Below, piece after piece: positions 1 through 26,700 of a stretch of 64,000 nt of DNA. The notes under the pieces were generated by a model. That model was not told where the DNA came from and did no database searches. It saw only the letters and a list, made by a program, of their open reading frames with translations. Source of the DNA: Mesaphorura yosii (lineage: Eukaryota; Arthropoda; Collembola; Poduromorpha; Tullbergiidae). The stretch lies in the NCBI GenBank assembly GCA_009869945.1, contig WIXG01000248.1, forward strand, positions 53,549 to 117,548, read 5' to 3'. A program made the position numbers and the translations under genes. How positions within the stretch are numbered: the stretch's first letter is position 1; the number at the start of each line of letters is the position of its first letter.

Positions 1-1324
1 TTCCGGAAAACTTCAGCTCTTGGATGTCGAAAGGTCAACAGTCGAGTGCGAGTCGCAGCGCAGTTGGAGCCCAAACCAGAGTCGTAAGAGCAAAACAAAA
101 GACTACGAGACATAAAATCTAAAGATGTTCTATTTCTTATGACAAGGCATGGCAAGAAACTGAGACTGAAGCTGAAGTATTAAATATGATGAGATGGGAC
201 GAACTTCCTTCCTCCACCGTCGCCGTCTGTCTTGTTTGCTTTGTCTCATTTGGTTGATTTCATTTTCTTTTTATATGGTATGCCCGACTCTTTCGTTTAA
301 TGGATTTAAGATTTAGGTTTCCAGCTGATCCATTCCAGCCCAGCACAAAATTCGAAAGAGCTGTGAACGGAAGCGGTGCAGCAGTGCCCAGCCCATTGGG
401 GCCTCCGTTTCGGTGTCGGAGTTTATCCTGAAACTGAAATCGTATTGAGAATATTAAAAGCAGATTTAGTTTGAATCCCACACATTGTGTCTTTGCCTTG
501 TGTATCCATTTTCAGGCAAACATATCAGAAGTGTATTGGCAGCTAAAGCTTTGATTGAATTTGATTCTCTGTAGAATTCCGTCAGTAAGCAGGCCGGAAT
601 CCTTTCAATTTTGTTCCACATATGTTGCCCTGCATGCAGGGTAGTTTGGCTGCAGTAATGGTACATGGAAAGCAACAGTTCTTCTTTTTAGATAGAATTC
701 CATGAACATTACAACTTGAGTGAGGAAACTGGGCGAATAAACGGGTTAATTTAAAAAGGATTGGTGAATTTACATCCTGACAATCCTGAGACTCGCACCC
801 AGGACCTAAAGAATTCGTGCGAAAAGGTAAAACTAAAAATACGATTGCTATACTTCAGATTTCATGATGAGGACTCCCTACTTTTTACAGTTTCCGTCCA
901 CTCGCCTTCACCTTTGTCAATTACCTTGACTCTTTACTCCCATTTTCAAGATTTTCAAGATTCTTGGCCAGGTCAGGTTCAAGGCTATTTATAAATTGAG
1001 TTGTGTCAGGCAATACTGTTCAAACTCTTATGTAACGGACGATGACACCCTTTCTCCGCAGCCCCTTTTACAATAATCCTTTCAGACTATGTACATCCCG
1101 GTTGATGGGGCCGTGATGTACATGATGTACAACAATGCGACACAAAAGGACAAGGTCACCCCAAAAGGGTTCTGTTATGTGTTTCACCGTATCGTTTCAT
1201 GGCTAGCCTTTGTTTACTCAGGACTTGGGCTGCTTCAATCTGTCACTGCGAGAGGAAAAGTGCGGATCAGCCGCCGAACTGCGTCTCTTTTCGATTAATG
1301 GCAGACTTCCATCCAGAATTCAAG
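1..1324. other. Non-coding upstream region, no gene recognised
   Basis: Only short open frames without recognisable domains occur here. A TATAAA string at 990-995 lies about 335 bp upstream of the first ATG of the next gene and could be its core promoter if the 5' UTR is long; this is weak evidence. No RNA gene or repeat was recognised. Confidence 0.4.
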
Positions 1325-2029
1325 ATGAAGTCTCTCGGCTTTGTGCTCCTGATTTTCGGGTTGATTTATCATGCTAATTGCTCATCGCTAAGAAGTAAGA
1401 CCTAGTTTTTAGTTTTTTTTTGTGATTTTGTAACCCCTTAATCGTGATTTGCTCCGATTTTCCGATTAGTTGACGACCGGGATGCAAGTCACCGTATTCT
1501 CTTCCGGCAGCTGCTGGACGATCAATCTACCGATCTGAGTACGAGCGATAAAATCGAAGATCTTAAGGCCCAGATTCAGTCTGAGTTAGACCACGTAAGA
1601 GTCTTACACTAGAAGACGCCGGGCCTAATATGCTTCACATCGCATCGTTTGGTTTTATTAGATGAACGTAAACACGAGATCTTATCTTGCGTCTATCAGA
1701 ATGGCCCTAATGAACTTTGCGGTGAGAAATTCCTTATTGGATTCGTATTCATGAAGACAGCGTGACTGTTTTCTATTTAGTGCCGGATTGGGTTGACAAG
1801 ATTCTGCATCACGAATGACTTACCTGTATTGGACGACTTGCCCGAAGTACCCGCTTTTCCAAATGACTGGCCAATCAGAGCTCCAACTGCTCAAACGGGA
1901 ATGTCTTCTAGCAAAGAAGAGGGAGCTCCAGCTCCAAAACCTGAGAATCTGACTCCGGAACCAGCAAAGGCGCCTGCAGCTGAGAGTAAACCCGAAGCCC
2001 CCAAAAGTCTGGTTCCATCACAAGTCTAA
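1325..2029 (+). CDS. Small secreted protein of unknown family
   Basis: Four exons join in frame: 1325-1394, 1470-1594, 1662-1721 and 1781-2029, each bounded by GT and AG, giving 167 residues. Residues 1-19 (MKSLGFVLLIFGLIYHANC) look like a signal peptide. The mature part has a helix-prone, charged stretch (about residues 24-65), then two cysteines as CRIGLTRFC (C-x7-C, from residue 86), then an acidic and Pro/Ala/Glu/Lys-rich tail with repeated PAP, PEP and KPE units to the stop. The only in-frame ATG preceding a hydrophobic leader is at 1325. I do not recognise the family. No dibasic cleavage sites flank the cysteine pair, so a classical neuropeptide precursor is not shown. A secreted structural or immune-related peptide is equally possible. 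Confidence 0.6.
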
Positions 2030-2679
2030 TTAATCTGGCTATCCATTACGAGTATTTAAGTATGAATAATTTGCTGTCATTTACTCCTGTTTCAATTACA
2101 CTACTACATCGAAGGTCGCGTCGATCATTTCGATCGTAATAAACTCATCCTTTGTTGCTCACCTACTCATTCACATGACACTGTAGGAAGCCTGTTCCTT
2201 CCTTGCGCTTTTATTCGTAAGCGCAAGCGGGCCCGGAATTCGTAGTTCTATGTTCGAAGTTTATGTATATCATGCCAGTTTAAGCAGGGAACAAGCGGCG
2301 TGAACAGTCTTGGAAGTCCGCCGGGGAGGAAATCACTTGGACTTGGACAGTTTAGGACTTGGTTTGAAACGTGTTGAAAGAGTTAGATTTCTTTTCATAC
2401 CTCGTGTCCGTGTACAATTAAATTAAATTAGTGCAGCTATTATATGCGCTTTTGTCGGCTGTACCTCATCCTGCTGGTTAACATACCCAGTGGACTAACT
2501 GGATCGACTGCATGCTGATTCAATCTTCCGAAGGTGCTCCTGATAACTTTTCGCTAATCTCGTGTCGAAGCTAGTAAAGTAACAGGTAACAAGCATATCA
2601 TTTAGTGTAATGAGCAAGAAAGACAAGATCTCTTTCGTTTTGCGTGACAAAACGATTTGTTGATTTTGATTTTGTAGAA
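2030..2679. other. Intergenic region between the secreted protein gene and PHAX
   Basis: This holds the 3' UTR of the upstream gene and the leader of PHAX. A pyrimidine-rich run ending TTTTGTAG at 2670-2677 sits just before the PHAX start codon and may be a 3' splice site for a non-coding first exon. Nothing else was recognised. Confidence 0.4.
2138..2143 (+). terminator. Poly(A) signal of the small secreted protein gene
   Basis: AATAAA lies 109 bp after the stop codon at 2029, with no other copy between them. Confidence 0.5.
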
Positions 2680-4178
2680 ATGGATTTAAACACCAACGAA
2701 CCTGCTTTGGGTTCGATTCCAACAACTGGGAATTCCAGATTTGCCGATTTGGCTGCAAGTTTCCAAGTAAATAGGCGCAGTGCGCAGGAGGAAAATGTTA
2801 AAAGAAGACCGAAGAACAACGTCTGGGCAGAAGTGGCTGAAGCTGAAGAGATTCAAAACACTGCGGATCAGTTTAATGTTGTGAGCATCATTGACAAATT
2901 CATAATCAAGCGAGGACCGGAGTCGTATGAAGTCGGCAATAAAAGAAAACGACCAGCACAAGCTGAGGAAACCAAGAAGGAGCAGCCAAAAATAAAAAAG
3001 GGTGTTCTGCCAAAGCGGCGAAGGAGAACGGAGGGGCGAGAATCTGGGGAGACTGAGAGCGGAGATGAAGAAACGGATGACACTGATTCTGAATCTGACA
3101 GTAGCATTTCCAGCGACGGTCTCAGTGATGATTGTAAGGTGGATTTGACTAAAAGATCCATTGCCAAGAGGTTGACCATTCAGAATACGGGAAAGATACC
3201 GAAGAACCCCAAGAAAAGAACAAGTCGTGAAATTATAGAGGAGCAAATCAAGGAGATGGAGGATTATGAAGTAGCAAATTTTATTGCTAATCGCTTGAAA
3301 GAAGCTAAGAAGAGACTCATGCGTAAGGGTTTTCAACTATTGACTAATGTATTTATCAGTGGCCCTACTTCTGAAATGAAATATTTGTTTCAAATTAGAA
3401 AAAGTTATGAAAATTCTGGAGAGGGAGAAAACACTGAAATTGTTTTGGAAGACCTTAAAGATAGAACGGCTTGGTGGATTGATGATAAAGGTAGTTGGCA
3501 TTTGACATTATTGTGGTTTAAGTGTAAACATTCTAAGAGTGCATGTCGAAATAACTTAATATCGCGGTTTTAGAACAATTCTCGTCGCCGTACACCGGGA
3601 GGTGTGTTTCTGTACTTGCTTCGAAACGATAGAAGAGTTGATCAAGAAAAAATTAAAGAAATATTCAAGGAGGACCGAGAAGCACGAAAGTCGCAGCTAA
3701 AGGCAGAGCAATTACAAAAGGATCAGAAGTTCTTTTCACATTTGGCACGAGTGATGAAAAAGAAACGACCTGGTGTTGCGAAATGTGAGTTCATTCGTGT
3801 AATAATTAAGGAAGAAATTAATCTCCATGCACACGCAAAAAATGGTAAATTTTTTCTTTGTGCAATGCAGTAGCGAATCATAAAGATGATCTTCATTCAA
3901 ATACCGAATCGGAAGAGGAGGAGCTCAACGACTCATACCAACTGCCACCAAAAAAAGTGACTTTTGCTGAGAAGCCTACTTTCATACCGTTTGGAGCACC
4001 GGGCCCGTTGACTCCTGTGTTGGTGATGCCGAGTGGTCCAGGCCCAAATACATACACTCCTCAACCTGGTCAACCTCAGCCAATCAGCGCATCCGGTCAA
4101 GGTCGTCAAGACAGAAAGTGTATTTCTTACGACGACGATTTCTTGGATATCAACTGTGAGCAGGATGAGTTCTTATAA
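2680..4178 (+). CDS. PHAX: Phosphorylated adaptor for RNA export (PHAX)
   Basis: PHAX bridges cap-binding complex on snRNA to CRM1/RanGTP for nuclear export. Four exons (2680-3322, 3399-3490, 3574-3784, 3871-4178) join in frame to 417 residues, close to the roughly 390 of vertebrate PHAX. Basic clusters (KRKRP, PKRRRRTEG) are nuclear localisation-like. They are followed by a Ser/Asp/Glu-rich block at about residues 128-150, like the acidic, CK2-type region of the family. The RNA-binding domain spans about residues 205-270: VANFIANRLKEAKK, then GGLMI, then the diagnostic NNSRRRTPGGVFLYLLRN, which reads across the 3490/3574 junction. The C-terminus has a short DDDFLDI motif resembling the family's DLDIF end. 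Reading straight through the introns gives a false tail after residue 214. The start at 2680 follows a splice-acceptor-like TTTTGTAG; an in-frame ATG at 2644 would add 12 residues. Confidence 0.9.
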
Positions 4179-4324
4179 GGTGGAAACAATGATCTTGTAA
4201 GGAAGGGAGCGGACACAAGACTGAAGAGAACCTTTCATGCCAGTACATATTGATTAGTGTGGTTTGTATTTTTTCAGATTTTGTTAAGGTTTTCATTTCG
4301 CAGAGTATTTATAAAAGAAACGTT

Positions 4325-4330
4325 AATAAA
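4325..4330 (+). terminator. Poly(A) signal of PHAX
   Basis: AATAAA lies 147 bp after the PHAX stop codon, followed by an AT-rich stretch. Confidence 0.6.
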
Positions 4331-5148
4331 GCTATTAAATACTAGTTAAAAAGTACACAACGGTGGAGATTTGGAGTTTATTAGCTCACTTGCTTACAAA
4401 AGTTAAAATTCTACATTATTTCTCAATCTAACATTATCACTAGCATTGCAATTCGAAATCAAATTCGCATTTGAAACCGGCAAAGGCATAGGGCAAATCG
4501 TTGAACTGAATTTCTAATAATACAAAGGAGGATTAATACTTCATTTTCACAAACAAAAGATATGACGCAATGCAAAAGGATTAGCACATTTAATTGCATC
4601 TACTAACTACGAGCAAATGATGATTGACAAGCGCATTAACTTTAACATTACAATAAATTCAACAATCGTTACCTGCCATACAATAGAATGCTAATTTCAA
4701 ATATAATTCTCGTACAAGTCAACCCTCATAAATATTTTATTTTGATTATAAACTCCAACTTCAAAATATTTTATAATTTGCAATAGAAAGAGGCACAGTA
4801 GTCCATCGAATACTGTAGAATATAATAGAATTCAATAATTCGTTACAATTTGGTTTTAAGCTTTTGTTTTCTAAACAGAAATGCACTTGGAGAAATGTTT
4901 TTGGTATGTTATTTTTAATCACATAAACGCTTCTTCACGGCTTATTTAGGAAATAGACCGGCTTTTCGATAAGCTTCGACGGCTGAACACCAGATTTATA
5001 AGTACTGAGGTAGAACCGTTCACTTCGGCGTGAACCCAAGTACCAAGTTAGTTAAAACTCTAATACTTTAAATTCTTAGAACTTAAACCATAGCATAGGA
5101 GATTGCAAGAACTTCGTTAGTACAATTGCAAGTTCGTAAAAACAATTC

Positions 5149-5154
5149 TTTATT
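5149..5154 (-). terminator. Candidate poly(A) signal of the P4-ATPase gene
   Basis: On the minus strand AATAAA occurs 18 bp after the stop codon, implying a very short 3' UTR. Further minus-strand signals exist farther downstream, so longer transcripts are possible. Confidence 0.35.
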
Positions 5155-5171
5155 GACTTCGGCGTGTGCCT

Positions 5172-17792
<12,621 letters not shown>

Positions 17793-20700
17793 GATGCCCT
17801 GCCTTTCTCAGGAATACATTTGACCTCCTTTTCAGTGGGTATTTATGTGCACAACCAATCTTCCGGTGCGTTTGCCTACACAAGCACAGCACGCGTCGTC
17901 TTTTGAGTGAGCGATTTGAGTAACGTCATTATTTCGAGCGAGTAAAAATACTCTATAAATCAATTAAGTCTTGCAAAAAGGAGAAGCCAGAAGCTAACAT
18001 CCAGAAGCAACAAATTACGCTTCGCCTTGCCATCATTTCTTACTAAACTGATGAGAGGCAAGGCGAATAGTGAAGTCAGTCAAGACTCAAGACGCGTATG
18101 CACGGAGATTAAATCCAATAATCGTGCATACACCGAGATAAACCTCCGCTGAAACTGTGTCAGTCTCTACCACTCGGAACATCATACGCGTGTTTAGTTT
18201 GCATCCTCTCACAAGCTGAAGCCTTGATTTGATTTATAGCTTTCTGCATTTTACTCGCTCTTCGTGTGTGTTCAGCTGCTGCGGGCGCTAGTGCTGCCAT
18301 TCTGCTTTCCAGGAAATTAATTCGGACGACACGATAATGCGATTCTCAATTTGTTAACACGATGAACGCATTCTGGCATGGCATTTTCATCTTCACATTA
18401 GGATATCACTGACTGCTACTACACATCACATCACAGATACAGATTACACTCAGCGGGCTCCCGCCGCCAACCCGAAGATCCAGTTATGATCGTTAGGTTA
18501 CAACTTAATAACCTTCAAACCAAAAGGTCGTTCAAGGTAGCGAGGGTATGGTCGATGTGCCCACTGCACAAAAAGCACGAAGGAGCACCAAATGTTAATT
18601 TGTATTCACAGATATGCTTCACGACATGGCAGAGGTCCGAGGAAGCGAACTAGATACTACAGTTAGCGCAATGATATTGTCGTTTCTGCGATCACAAACA
18701 CAAAATCGCAGCGAAAATATGACTCTCTCACGAAACACAATATTTACGATAAATACACATGAAACGAAATGGTGTTTTCTGTTCACTACCTCGTGTTGCC
18801 TGTCCGCAACCAGCAACCTACGAGGAACTAAAAATATCTGAAGAAAGTGTTTCACTCCCGTGCACCTTTTCAAAGAAGTGTAGAGAAAATGTATCTATAC
18901 CAACACCACACTATGAATATAATTAGTACTCATGTGCCCGCTCCGCGTATTCGTACTCTGTTTAATAAATTCTATTTTGGACTGGAGTGAGCGGAGGAAA
19001 GGCAAGGAAATTCGGATTCGACATTAGCGAATTCTATCGTACTACGAGCGAGCATGCGACTACGACACAACTTTCTTCGGCTCCACACTTCACACTTGGG
19101 CTCTAGCCCCAGCCTGGGAACTTGCTACTGCCATGCCGTGCCATGGTACCGTACTGAGCATCTGAACTCTGGGCCTTGCTTATTGGAATATCAAAACCGA
19201 GTCACCGAATTCTGTCCGAATCGATGAAACTCTGCTGGAACCTAAGTCTAAAGTCACAACATCGAGTGAGTTACTTTCTCCTGCATGCAAAACTCCAGCT
19301 TTGCCTAAACCTTACGTTTCGTTTCGCTTGCACAACAACTCTGAAAGGTAAAAGGTTTTTATCGAACAAAGGGAGTAACGAGTAATGAAAATTCTTGAAA
19401 AGTTCGTTTTTATACTCTCACTCGTTGAATTTGTTAAAATCTACATTTATAATGCATCTTCTCAATTCGCAATGGCCCAGCACTAGCGCATTTGCATTAA
19501 CTCCGGCAAAAGGATAAATAATCCGGCGCACTCACTCTTCTCGCTACTCCATATTAATGATGCGTGCACATCCACAGCGCTTTGTACGTACTGCGGAGAA
19601 ATCTCTTCCCTTTTATGAATGAATAAAAGGTTAAGTATGAATAGCATCGCATCACAGCATTAGCATCAGCTTCACTCAAGGAACTCATGAATGATGATAT
19701 CAAGTCTTGCATTTGCATTCAAGTAGCTCACAATCAGGGTACAACAGGCGAAAGGCGAGAGCTGCTGCTATTGAACGGCTTCTCTCTGTTTGGACGTGAA
19801 CCCGCGCTATCAACTGCCCCAATGGGCAGTGGACACTGACAGAAGAACACGTAAACAAAACAAGAAACTTTTTCCATGTAACAATTTATAAAACTTCCGT
19901 CACCGCAGAACAAACACCCAAAGCTCGACCATTTATCGACTTAATCTAATAAAAAGACCGTTCAATGTATGTTTGTGCTTTCCCTTCGGATTCAGCAATT
20001 AACGACTTTCCAACGTGGCCGTATATTTTCTCATGTCCTGTCCATTTTAAGTTATAAAACTTTCCTGGCTTCCATTTAGAGAACCAGCAGCCAGGTAAAG
20101 CAATCAATGGAACCCATTCAGTAACAAGCTCCCATGCGGTGCTTGCTCGCTTTCTATCACGGCCAGCACAAACAGCAATAATAAAATGACAGTACCGAAT
20201 TTATATAAATGAAGAAATGCCAGCAGTGCGTGATGACGAAATGTGGCTCTAGGGAGATGACATTTCAAATACCTACGCTCATTATGTGTGGAGTGTAATC
20301 TTTTCACAGCATGGCTTTTATCGGCACACGTGAACGGAACACAATAAGCCAACGCTTTGCGAATTGCGAAGTTCGCCTGCTTCAGCAATACAACTGTCTG
20401 AGCATACGCTTTCTGATTCTTCTTCCTCTGTCTGGCTGCATCTGGCAAACCTTCGGCCTCAGCAATAAAATATGAGCTCCAATTTGAACTCATGCGACAG
20501 TAATGTTTAGTGCATAATAAAAAGATGAGTACCTTCTCTGTCGAAATGGTACGCGTTGTTGTACTTCAACTTTCGCAGAATCACAACAATCAAATGACCC
20601 GACATGTTTGTGGATGCTGCTCGGGATTCCAAGAATTTCATCTAACTTGCTTCTTTCGAGGAACGCCACAAACACAAAACATAGCACGACACATACAAAA

Positions 20701-23700
20701 ACGAGCATTGAAGTAATTAAAAGTTCAGACGTCAATTTATTCTCACCTCGTTTCACAGTTTCTTTTGTGAAAGTTCACTCCCAGCACGAGCCTGATTTGA
20801 GGCACGCTCGAATGTGCGAACGCGGGTTCAAACTTCTGACAGGAAAAGTTAGAAATGGAAGAAAACAAAGACGGTTTGCATTGAATTCCTTTTAAAGTGT
20901 GCCGAATCAATCGGAATTGAGAAAATTTAGGACCACAGGTAGTAATTAATAACTTGTTTGATTTTCTGCTTTACCATTACTTCGTTTCATTTAATCGACC
21001 GCGACCGAATAACGCATTGGAACCATATCTGATGGTTTGGCAGGGAACGAAATTGCAACCCATGAAAATTTGCTCATTTTTCGTTCTTGCAATCGAAAAG
21101 TATTGAGCAAGAGCCCAAAGAGTGAAAGAAAGAGATCCAACCCCGTTCACAGCGATTAACCAGCTCCTACGCTACGATTTCGTCGAGTCGATCGGGTAAT
21201 CAAGTAACATCTAAATATTACAAAATATCGTTAAGCAATATGGCGATACTCTATACTATAGTGAATTGTCACCGCAGTAATGAAACAGACCAGATTAAGA
21301 GACCCTGGACGAAGTGAAAGCATGTGGTAAGAAGTAAATGCTGAACGCATTCCTAGTCGAGACTTTCACCGAGGTGAGATGTCGCCCTCTCACTTCCTGA
21401 GTCCGAACTCGGGATTTACGTGCAAAAATTAGGAGTGCTCGACGCCAGGTGCTACTGGACGTGAGTGTTCACCACAAACGACCAAGTCATGCTATCTGAA
21501 TATTTCATTCATTCATACACAGCCTATCTCTAATCGGCCTTCTGCTAGTTCTCTTCAATTCCCAAGACCTGGACAGACACGAATTACAGTTAAGGCCATA
21601 AGTATTGTTACGGGCACGACATAATTTAAATGGCGATTGGAAGCAGTTGCCACAGTGAAAGCCACAGTCATGCAAGCCCACTGTCTTTTTAACCAAAGGG
21701 CCTTATCTATTCTTATCGCATGTATTGTTCCCCAACAATAGTCCCCTGTTCCACGAAACTGATAATGAATGTCACACCAATTAAAAACGTCGGACAAAAG
21801 TACTGGTACGATTTCGAAAAGTTGCCTAACGTTTCTTGTTAGCAAATATTTCACCATGGATTTAGTTCAGGTTTGCTACTCAGAAAATTTACTATGTACT
21901 AAAAAGTGGTTTGTGTACTAAAAAGCAGCTCACTTCACCATCATGGCGTGGTGTACGTAAATTTAGAATGACAAACAGTCTCATGACAACGGTAGAAAAT
22001 TGATCATGCGAATCGGAACAGCCAGCTTTAGTCTCTCAGCTCAAGTGGAAAACTCTGACGAATTAAAACCTCAAGCTGGTGCTGCAAGCTCGAATCTTAT
22101 GCGAGCCAATCAACGAGGCAGGTTGTTGACAACCAAAGAACCAATTTTACCAGCGAGCAGAGGAAATTGAGAAAAATGTCCCAATGGCCGCTGCACTACT
22201 TTGAACGAGCAACTAAGGCGCAGACATCGCAAAACCAAGCTCTTGGGTCGCGTTCACATGTTACCGTCGCCTAGCTGCACTTGAATAGAGTGGTCTTTAC
22301 TTTAATGAGTAATGGGCTCACGCATGACATTCGGTTGACAGGAATACAATTTTTCCTGGCATCAACGCGGCACTAATTCAAGGTATTGGCTGCACATCAT
22401 GCAACTTTCTTTTGTTGTGCGCGCATCAAGAAGCGGGGTACAAAGTTCGAGTGTTGAAGGATTTCTCAATATTTATTCGTCCGTGAACTCCGTCCGTTTC
22501 TTCTTCACATTTCGGAGAAACTCACAATAATTTGATTACGAAAAAGAGAATGATTTGCTTACCTTTGGTTTGCTCTTCTTTCGTGATGAATTTCACCATG
22601 ATAATGGATACCTTCTTGTCTCTGGACGTTGGGCTCCAAAATAAAGTCTAGATATGTAGTTTAGTTGTAATTCTTGATTAATAATCTGGACAAACGCGCA
22701 AGAAAGCCAGCCTTCTCACGCCCAGTTGCAAGGTACTGAGTTGTAGTAATCACAGGGTGTTGCGGCATATGCAGAAAGGTGTGTTGATTGTGAATTCTTT
22801 GATTTCTGGTAGTAAAAATATGTCTCCAAGCGTGATTAATTTCCATTAAGATGAATGGTAACAATTTAGTGTTGTGCTCGGAGTTAACTCATAATGCACT
22901 TGTTTGCGCTGAAAGGCTTTTAGTTTTAGCATCTTCAAATCTTCGACGGTATCATGTTAATCATTTAGTAGTAGTAACTTCTGATTCATAATTTCTTGAC
23001 GAATTTCTTGCGGCGTAAATTGGGATTGGAAGGCAGTTGATTTATAATTTTATTTCACCAAGTGCGGTAGGATTCGTAAAATCTCCAAGTGTTCGAAGTA
23101 GAAATCTCCATTTAATTTGACTTCCTGGGTAAGCCGAGTTCCTGTAATAAGAAAGAAAGAAATGCGTACATCAGAATTCCGATGAACTCCTTCAAATCAA
23201 GATTTAATGATAGGGTGTTAGTGTCAGCCTCAGCCATATGAAGGGAGACTCAGCAAACGCATGGGAATATCTCACGACTCCGTGCATGTGCATAATGTAA
23301 GAAAGTTTAATCAATACGTTCCTACTTCCAATTCCAGCAGGAAAGGCCGAACACTATCTCATTTCGCATTTGCAAATCAGAAAACAGCAATTGAAAATAA
23401 AAACGTCCCAAGTATTATTGATTTGCATTTACATGACATCGGAATACTCTCCAAATATCAGGAGGTCATGAATGAATATTAGCAGAATGCGTAGAAAGCT
23501 GAAAGTCCAAGCCGCTTGCAACTCTCGCTCAGGCCTAGTTAAGGGCAGATTTGGATGGCTTACCCAACAGATTGCTACTACTAATCGATGGCTTCCATAA
23601 AATTAATGACGGACACTAGAAGAGAACACGAACATGTGTCATCCATTACGGATGAATAATATAGCATTTAATAACATTCCATCGTCATCGCCTGCGCCAA

Positions 23701-26700
23701 AGAAGTGAGCAAGTGTAAGTAAGCATGTAAGTTCTGATTCGCAAATGGCGAAATGGCCTTTGCGAAATAACCGCAACTGGCCAATTGGCAAGACCTTCTA
23801 AGCAACGGTATAACAGCCGAATTTCTTAAATTATTGAACATTTCTGTCACAATACCGCACACAAAATAATCTGTTTACAATTACGTAATTATGCTTGTTA
23901 TTGCACTTATTGCAGTGTCCGTCCAGTGCATAAACTCCCGAGTATAACGAATTTGGTTCTCAAGTCTGCATTTCACATAAGTGCAATACGAAAAATTCAT
24001 GAACCTAGTGACTGGATTCGTGAAAAACATCAATCAAAAATATTTCATTTTCGTAGTTGTATGAATGTGTTATAGGAAAGAATCGGTAAGCTAGAACGTT
24101 TAAGTGGTCCATTCGTTAGCTCGTACTCGTGCTAAAACGGTGGTGAAAGTAGAGCCTAGTAGGAGAATATGAAACACAAAAATTTCTACAGCGCCTAGCG
24201 TAGAGTCGATATAACGCTTGGACCTTTTAGTATGATGGGTGTAGCCAGTCAGAGCGCGGCGTTTCATGTGCAAGCACACTAGAAATGACCAGTCTTTCAC
24301 GTGCGAATATATTTTTGTCCACTCGTTCTTTATGTGTGCAGTCTTAAAGTACAGGTCTTTGCCCCGCAAAGACTTCGCTCTGTTTTATTTGCCTGCCCCA
24401 AACATAAAACAGAGTCGTGATAATGATCTAAATCTCTTTCGTCTAGCGTACATTCTTCTAGCGTCTTACTGCTGTCACAATGAATGCAGGGTCTCCCCGC
24501 CACGTTTCAGGTTGGACTCGATTTACTTTAAGAAGCTCGAACTGCTGCTGCCGAATGCAAAAACGTAATTCAATACTAAAATTCTTTTCACAAATTGATT
24601 GCTCTTCATGGAAGCTAATTTACATAAAAACACGTCGGCAAGGCACGCATCACAAATATAATTCTAGTTCCATGCGAAATCTAACCCAGCAAGCCGAGCT
24701 CAAGTTAAATGCGTGCCAACTGCCTACAACTAAATGAGCGTGTTTGCTAGAAAATTGAAATTTTTGGTGGATGGAGAACGACGCATGACGGTAATGCACA
24801 TTTAATTTGCTGGTGGCGAAGGACGAAGCAGGAGAGGACCTTGTGGATAAATGCGTACGTAAACGTACCGAACATAGGGTTTCCTCTTTACTTTCACCTT
24901 CACATGTGTCACGACAACTCAATCATGAATGGCTTTAGTTTGCCTGAAGTCGTGGTGGTTTTTGGAATTGTGCTGCCAACTGCTAATGTTTTGTAAAGAA
25001 AGGATGGCTACCCTAGATAGTGACTATTCACTGTCCTCTCGTGGCCTAGTTGTTGCGTGGTGCTATCCGGCATGCAAACCTATTGAGGAATGTATAGTGT
25101 ACAATGTCATTTCAAGTACATGCCGCGTCGATCGCGATAAATTATTAATAAGTTCAGATTTTTATTTCTCACCAGATCAAAACCTCATCCCATCGGTGAG
25201 AATCTAAAGCAATATTCTTACATGCGAAAATTATTCGATTTGCGCTGCGTGCGTGTGGCAAACTTGGGAATGTGCGTCATTGCTCAATAATTATTGACTA
25301 GTTTACTCTAATTCTTGTTATTGTTGTAATCTCTAACCATAAATTACGCCTTTAATACACGCAGAAGTAGTTCAAGAAAATGCGGGCAAAACTACTGTTC
25401 ACAAACTTTTCACTTTGATTTAGGCACTGTTTGCACGAACGAATTGAACACGTGGGTCTTATTTTATTCTCACCACTGCAATACTAGCCAATAGTATAGC
25501 CAAGCGCTGCTGTTTCCCATTTAACTCTACTGTCGTTTCCTCGTTACAACCATCTCTCCCGTTAGCTCTGGCCTGAGCCACTACAATTTGCATGTCTCTT
25601 CTAATTGAATATTCGTCCTACTCAGTCATCTATCTTCCTGCCAGCTATGCACCGGCGTAAGTCATAAGTAATGATTCCTGATTCCTGGAATACCACTCGA
25701 CTGTCGACTCGACTCAAAACTAGGAACAAGGGAGGGCGTTAAAACAAACAAAAGTCTGTGGTTTCGCATTTAATGGCAGGTATTACGACTGAACCTCTAA
25801 CATGATAACAGGGCAGCTGAACACTAGTCAATTAGCGGAAGTGAGCAGGGACCAACCCGAGAATCCTTCCTTCCTTTGTGTTTTATGTTAACGCCATAAT
25901 GGCATTATCTATTATGAGAAATCCTTTTTGAATCATTCTCGTGTATCGAATCCCGAATGCAGACTTTGCAGAAGGAGAAGGAGTAGTAATGGATTCGAGC
26001 AAATATTTTGGAGAGCGCCTGCGCCTCGTATTTTAGAATGGCAGGGGAAATCGAAAATATAAACTCGACGGCGAAATTGGTGAATGCATCAATATTTCTT
26101 CTGCGAGGGAAGATAAATCTCCTCGGTGATAAAAGTTGCCGATGACTAGCCCAGCTAATACCATTAATAGCTAAGACTAGACTAATTTAAGACTGACACG
26201 CACCTGCCGATTCACATACGAGTCGTTGAGATTTTAGAAATGCCCAACGGTTGGTTTTTATTTTGCCGTCAGGCGCCAGACACCGGATCGGTATAAACAG
26301 GGTGTTTACGACCACGACTAAAGGAAATGTGCTCGCAAAATCGCTGTTAGTTCGCGTATGTCGTCTCAGGACCTCTTTGCCCACGATCCGTCCAGAACAA
26401 ATCTGATATCTGAGTCACAAAGGTTTTTATGCTCCGCTTCCGTGCCAAAAACTCTGGCCGAACGGCCGTGTGAGCTTATTGTTGTTTTACAATAGAGCTT
26501 CCTTACTAATTTTGTTATGAAAATGGGCCACACAAAATCAATATCACGCGTGCACATTGCACATTGCATGACAATGAACACCTACAACTACAATTCTAAA
26601 TCATAGAGTCCTAGGCTCAGCTGGTCCAATTTTGTTTATCATGAAAGGTTTGCAAAAGCTCGGAACGCATTCACGAAACCACGCAATAATAAAAGAAACG

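Larger units (their letters stand above)
4179..5171. other. Convergent intergenic region between PHAX and the flippase gene
   Basis: This is 3' UTR sequence of both tail-to-tail genes and AT-rich spacer. Apart from the two poly(A) signals listed separately, no gene or repeat was recognised. Confidence 0.5.

Noticed and set aside
2686-3336. Minus-strand open frame of 216 residues
   Set aside because: It is the antisense shadow of the PHAX coding exon.
3323-3573. Uninterrupted reading of the first PHAX exon through both introns
   Set aside because: The read-through ends at a stop directly before the conserved SRRRTPGG block; splicing 3322/3399 and 3490/3574 restores the PHAX domain.
20104-20756. 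Two adjoining minus-strand open frames with hydrophobic stretches
   Set aside because: They have no recognisable domain, no splice continuity and unremarkable composition; hydrophobic runs arise easily in AT-rich DNA.
21505-21857. Minus-strand open frame of 100 residues with hydrophobic segments
   Set aside because: It resembles no receptor or transporter family that I know and has no supporting exons.
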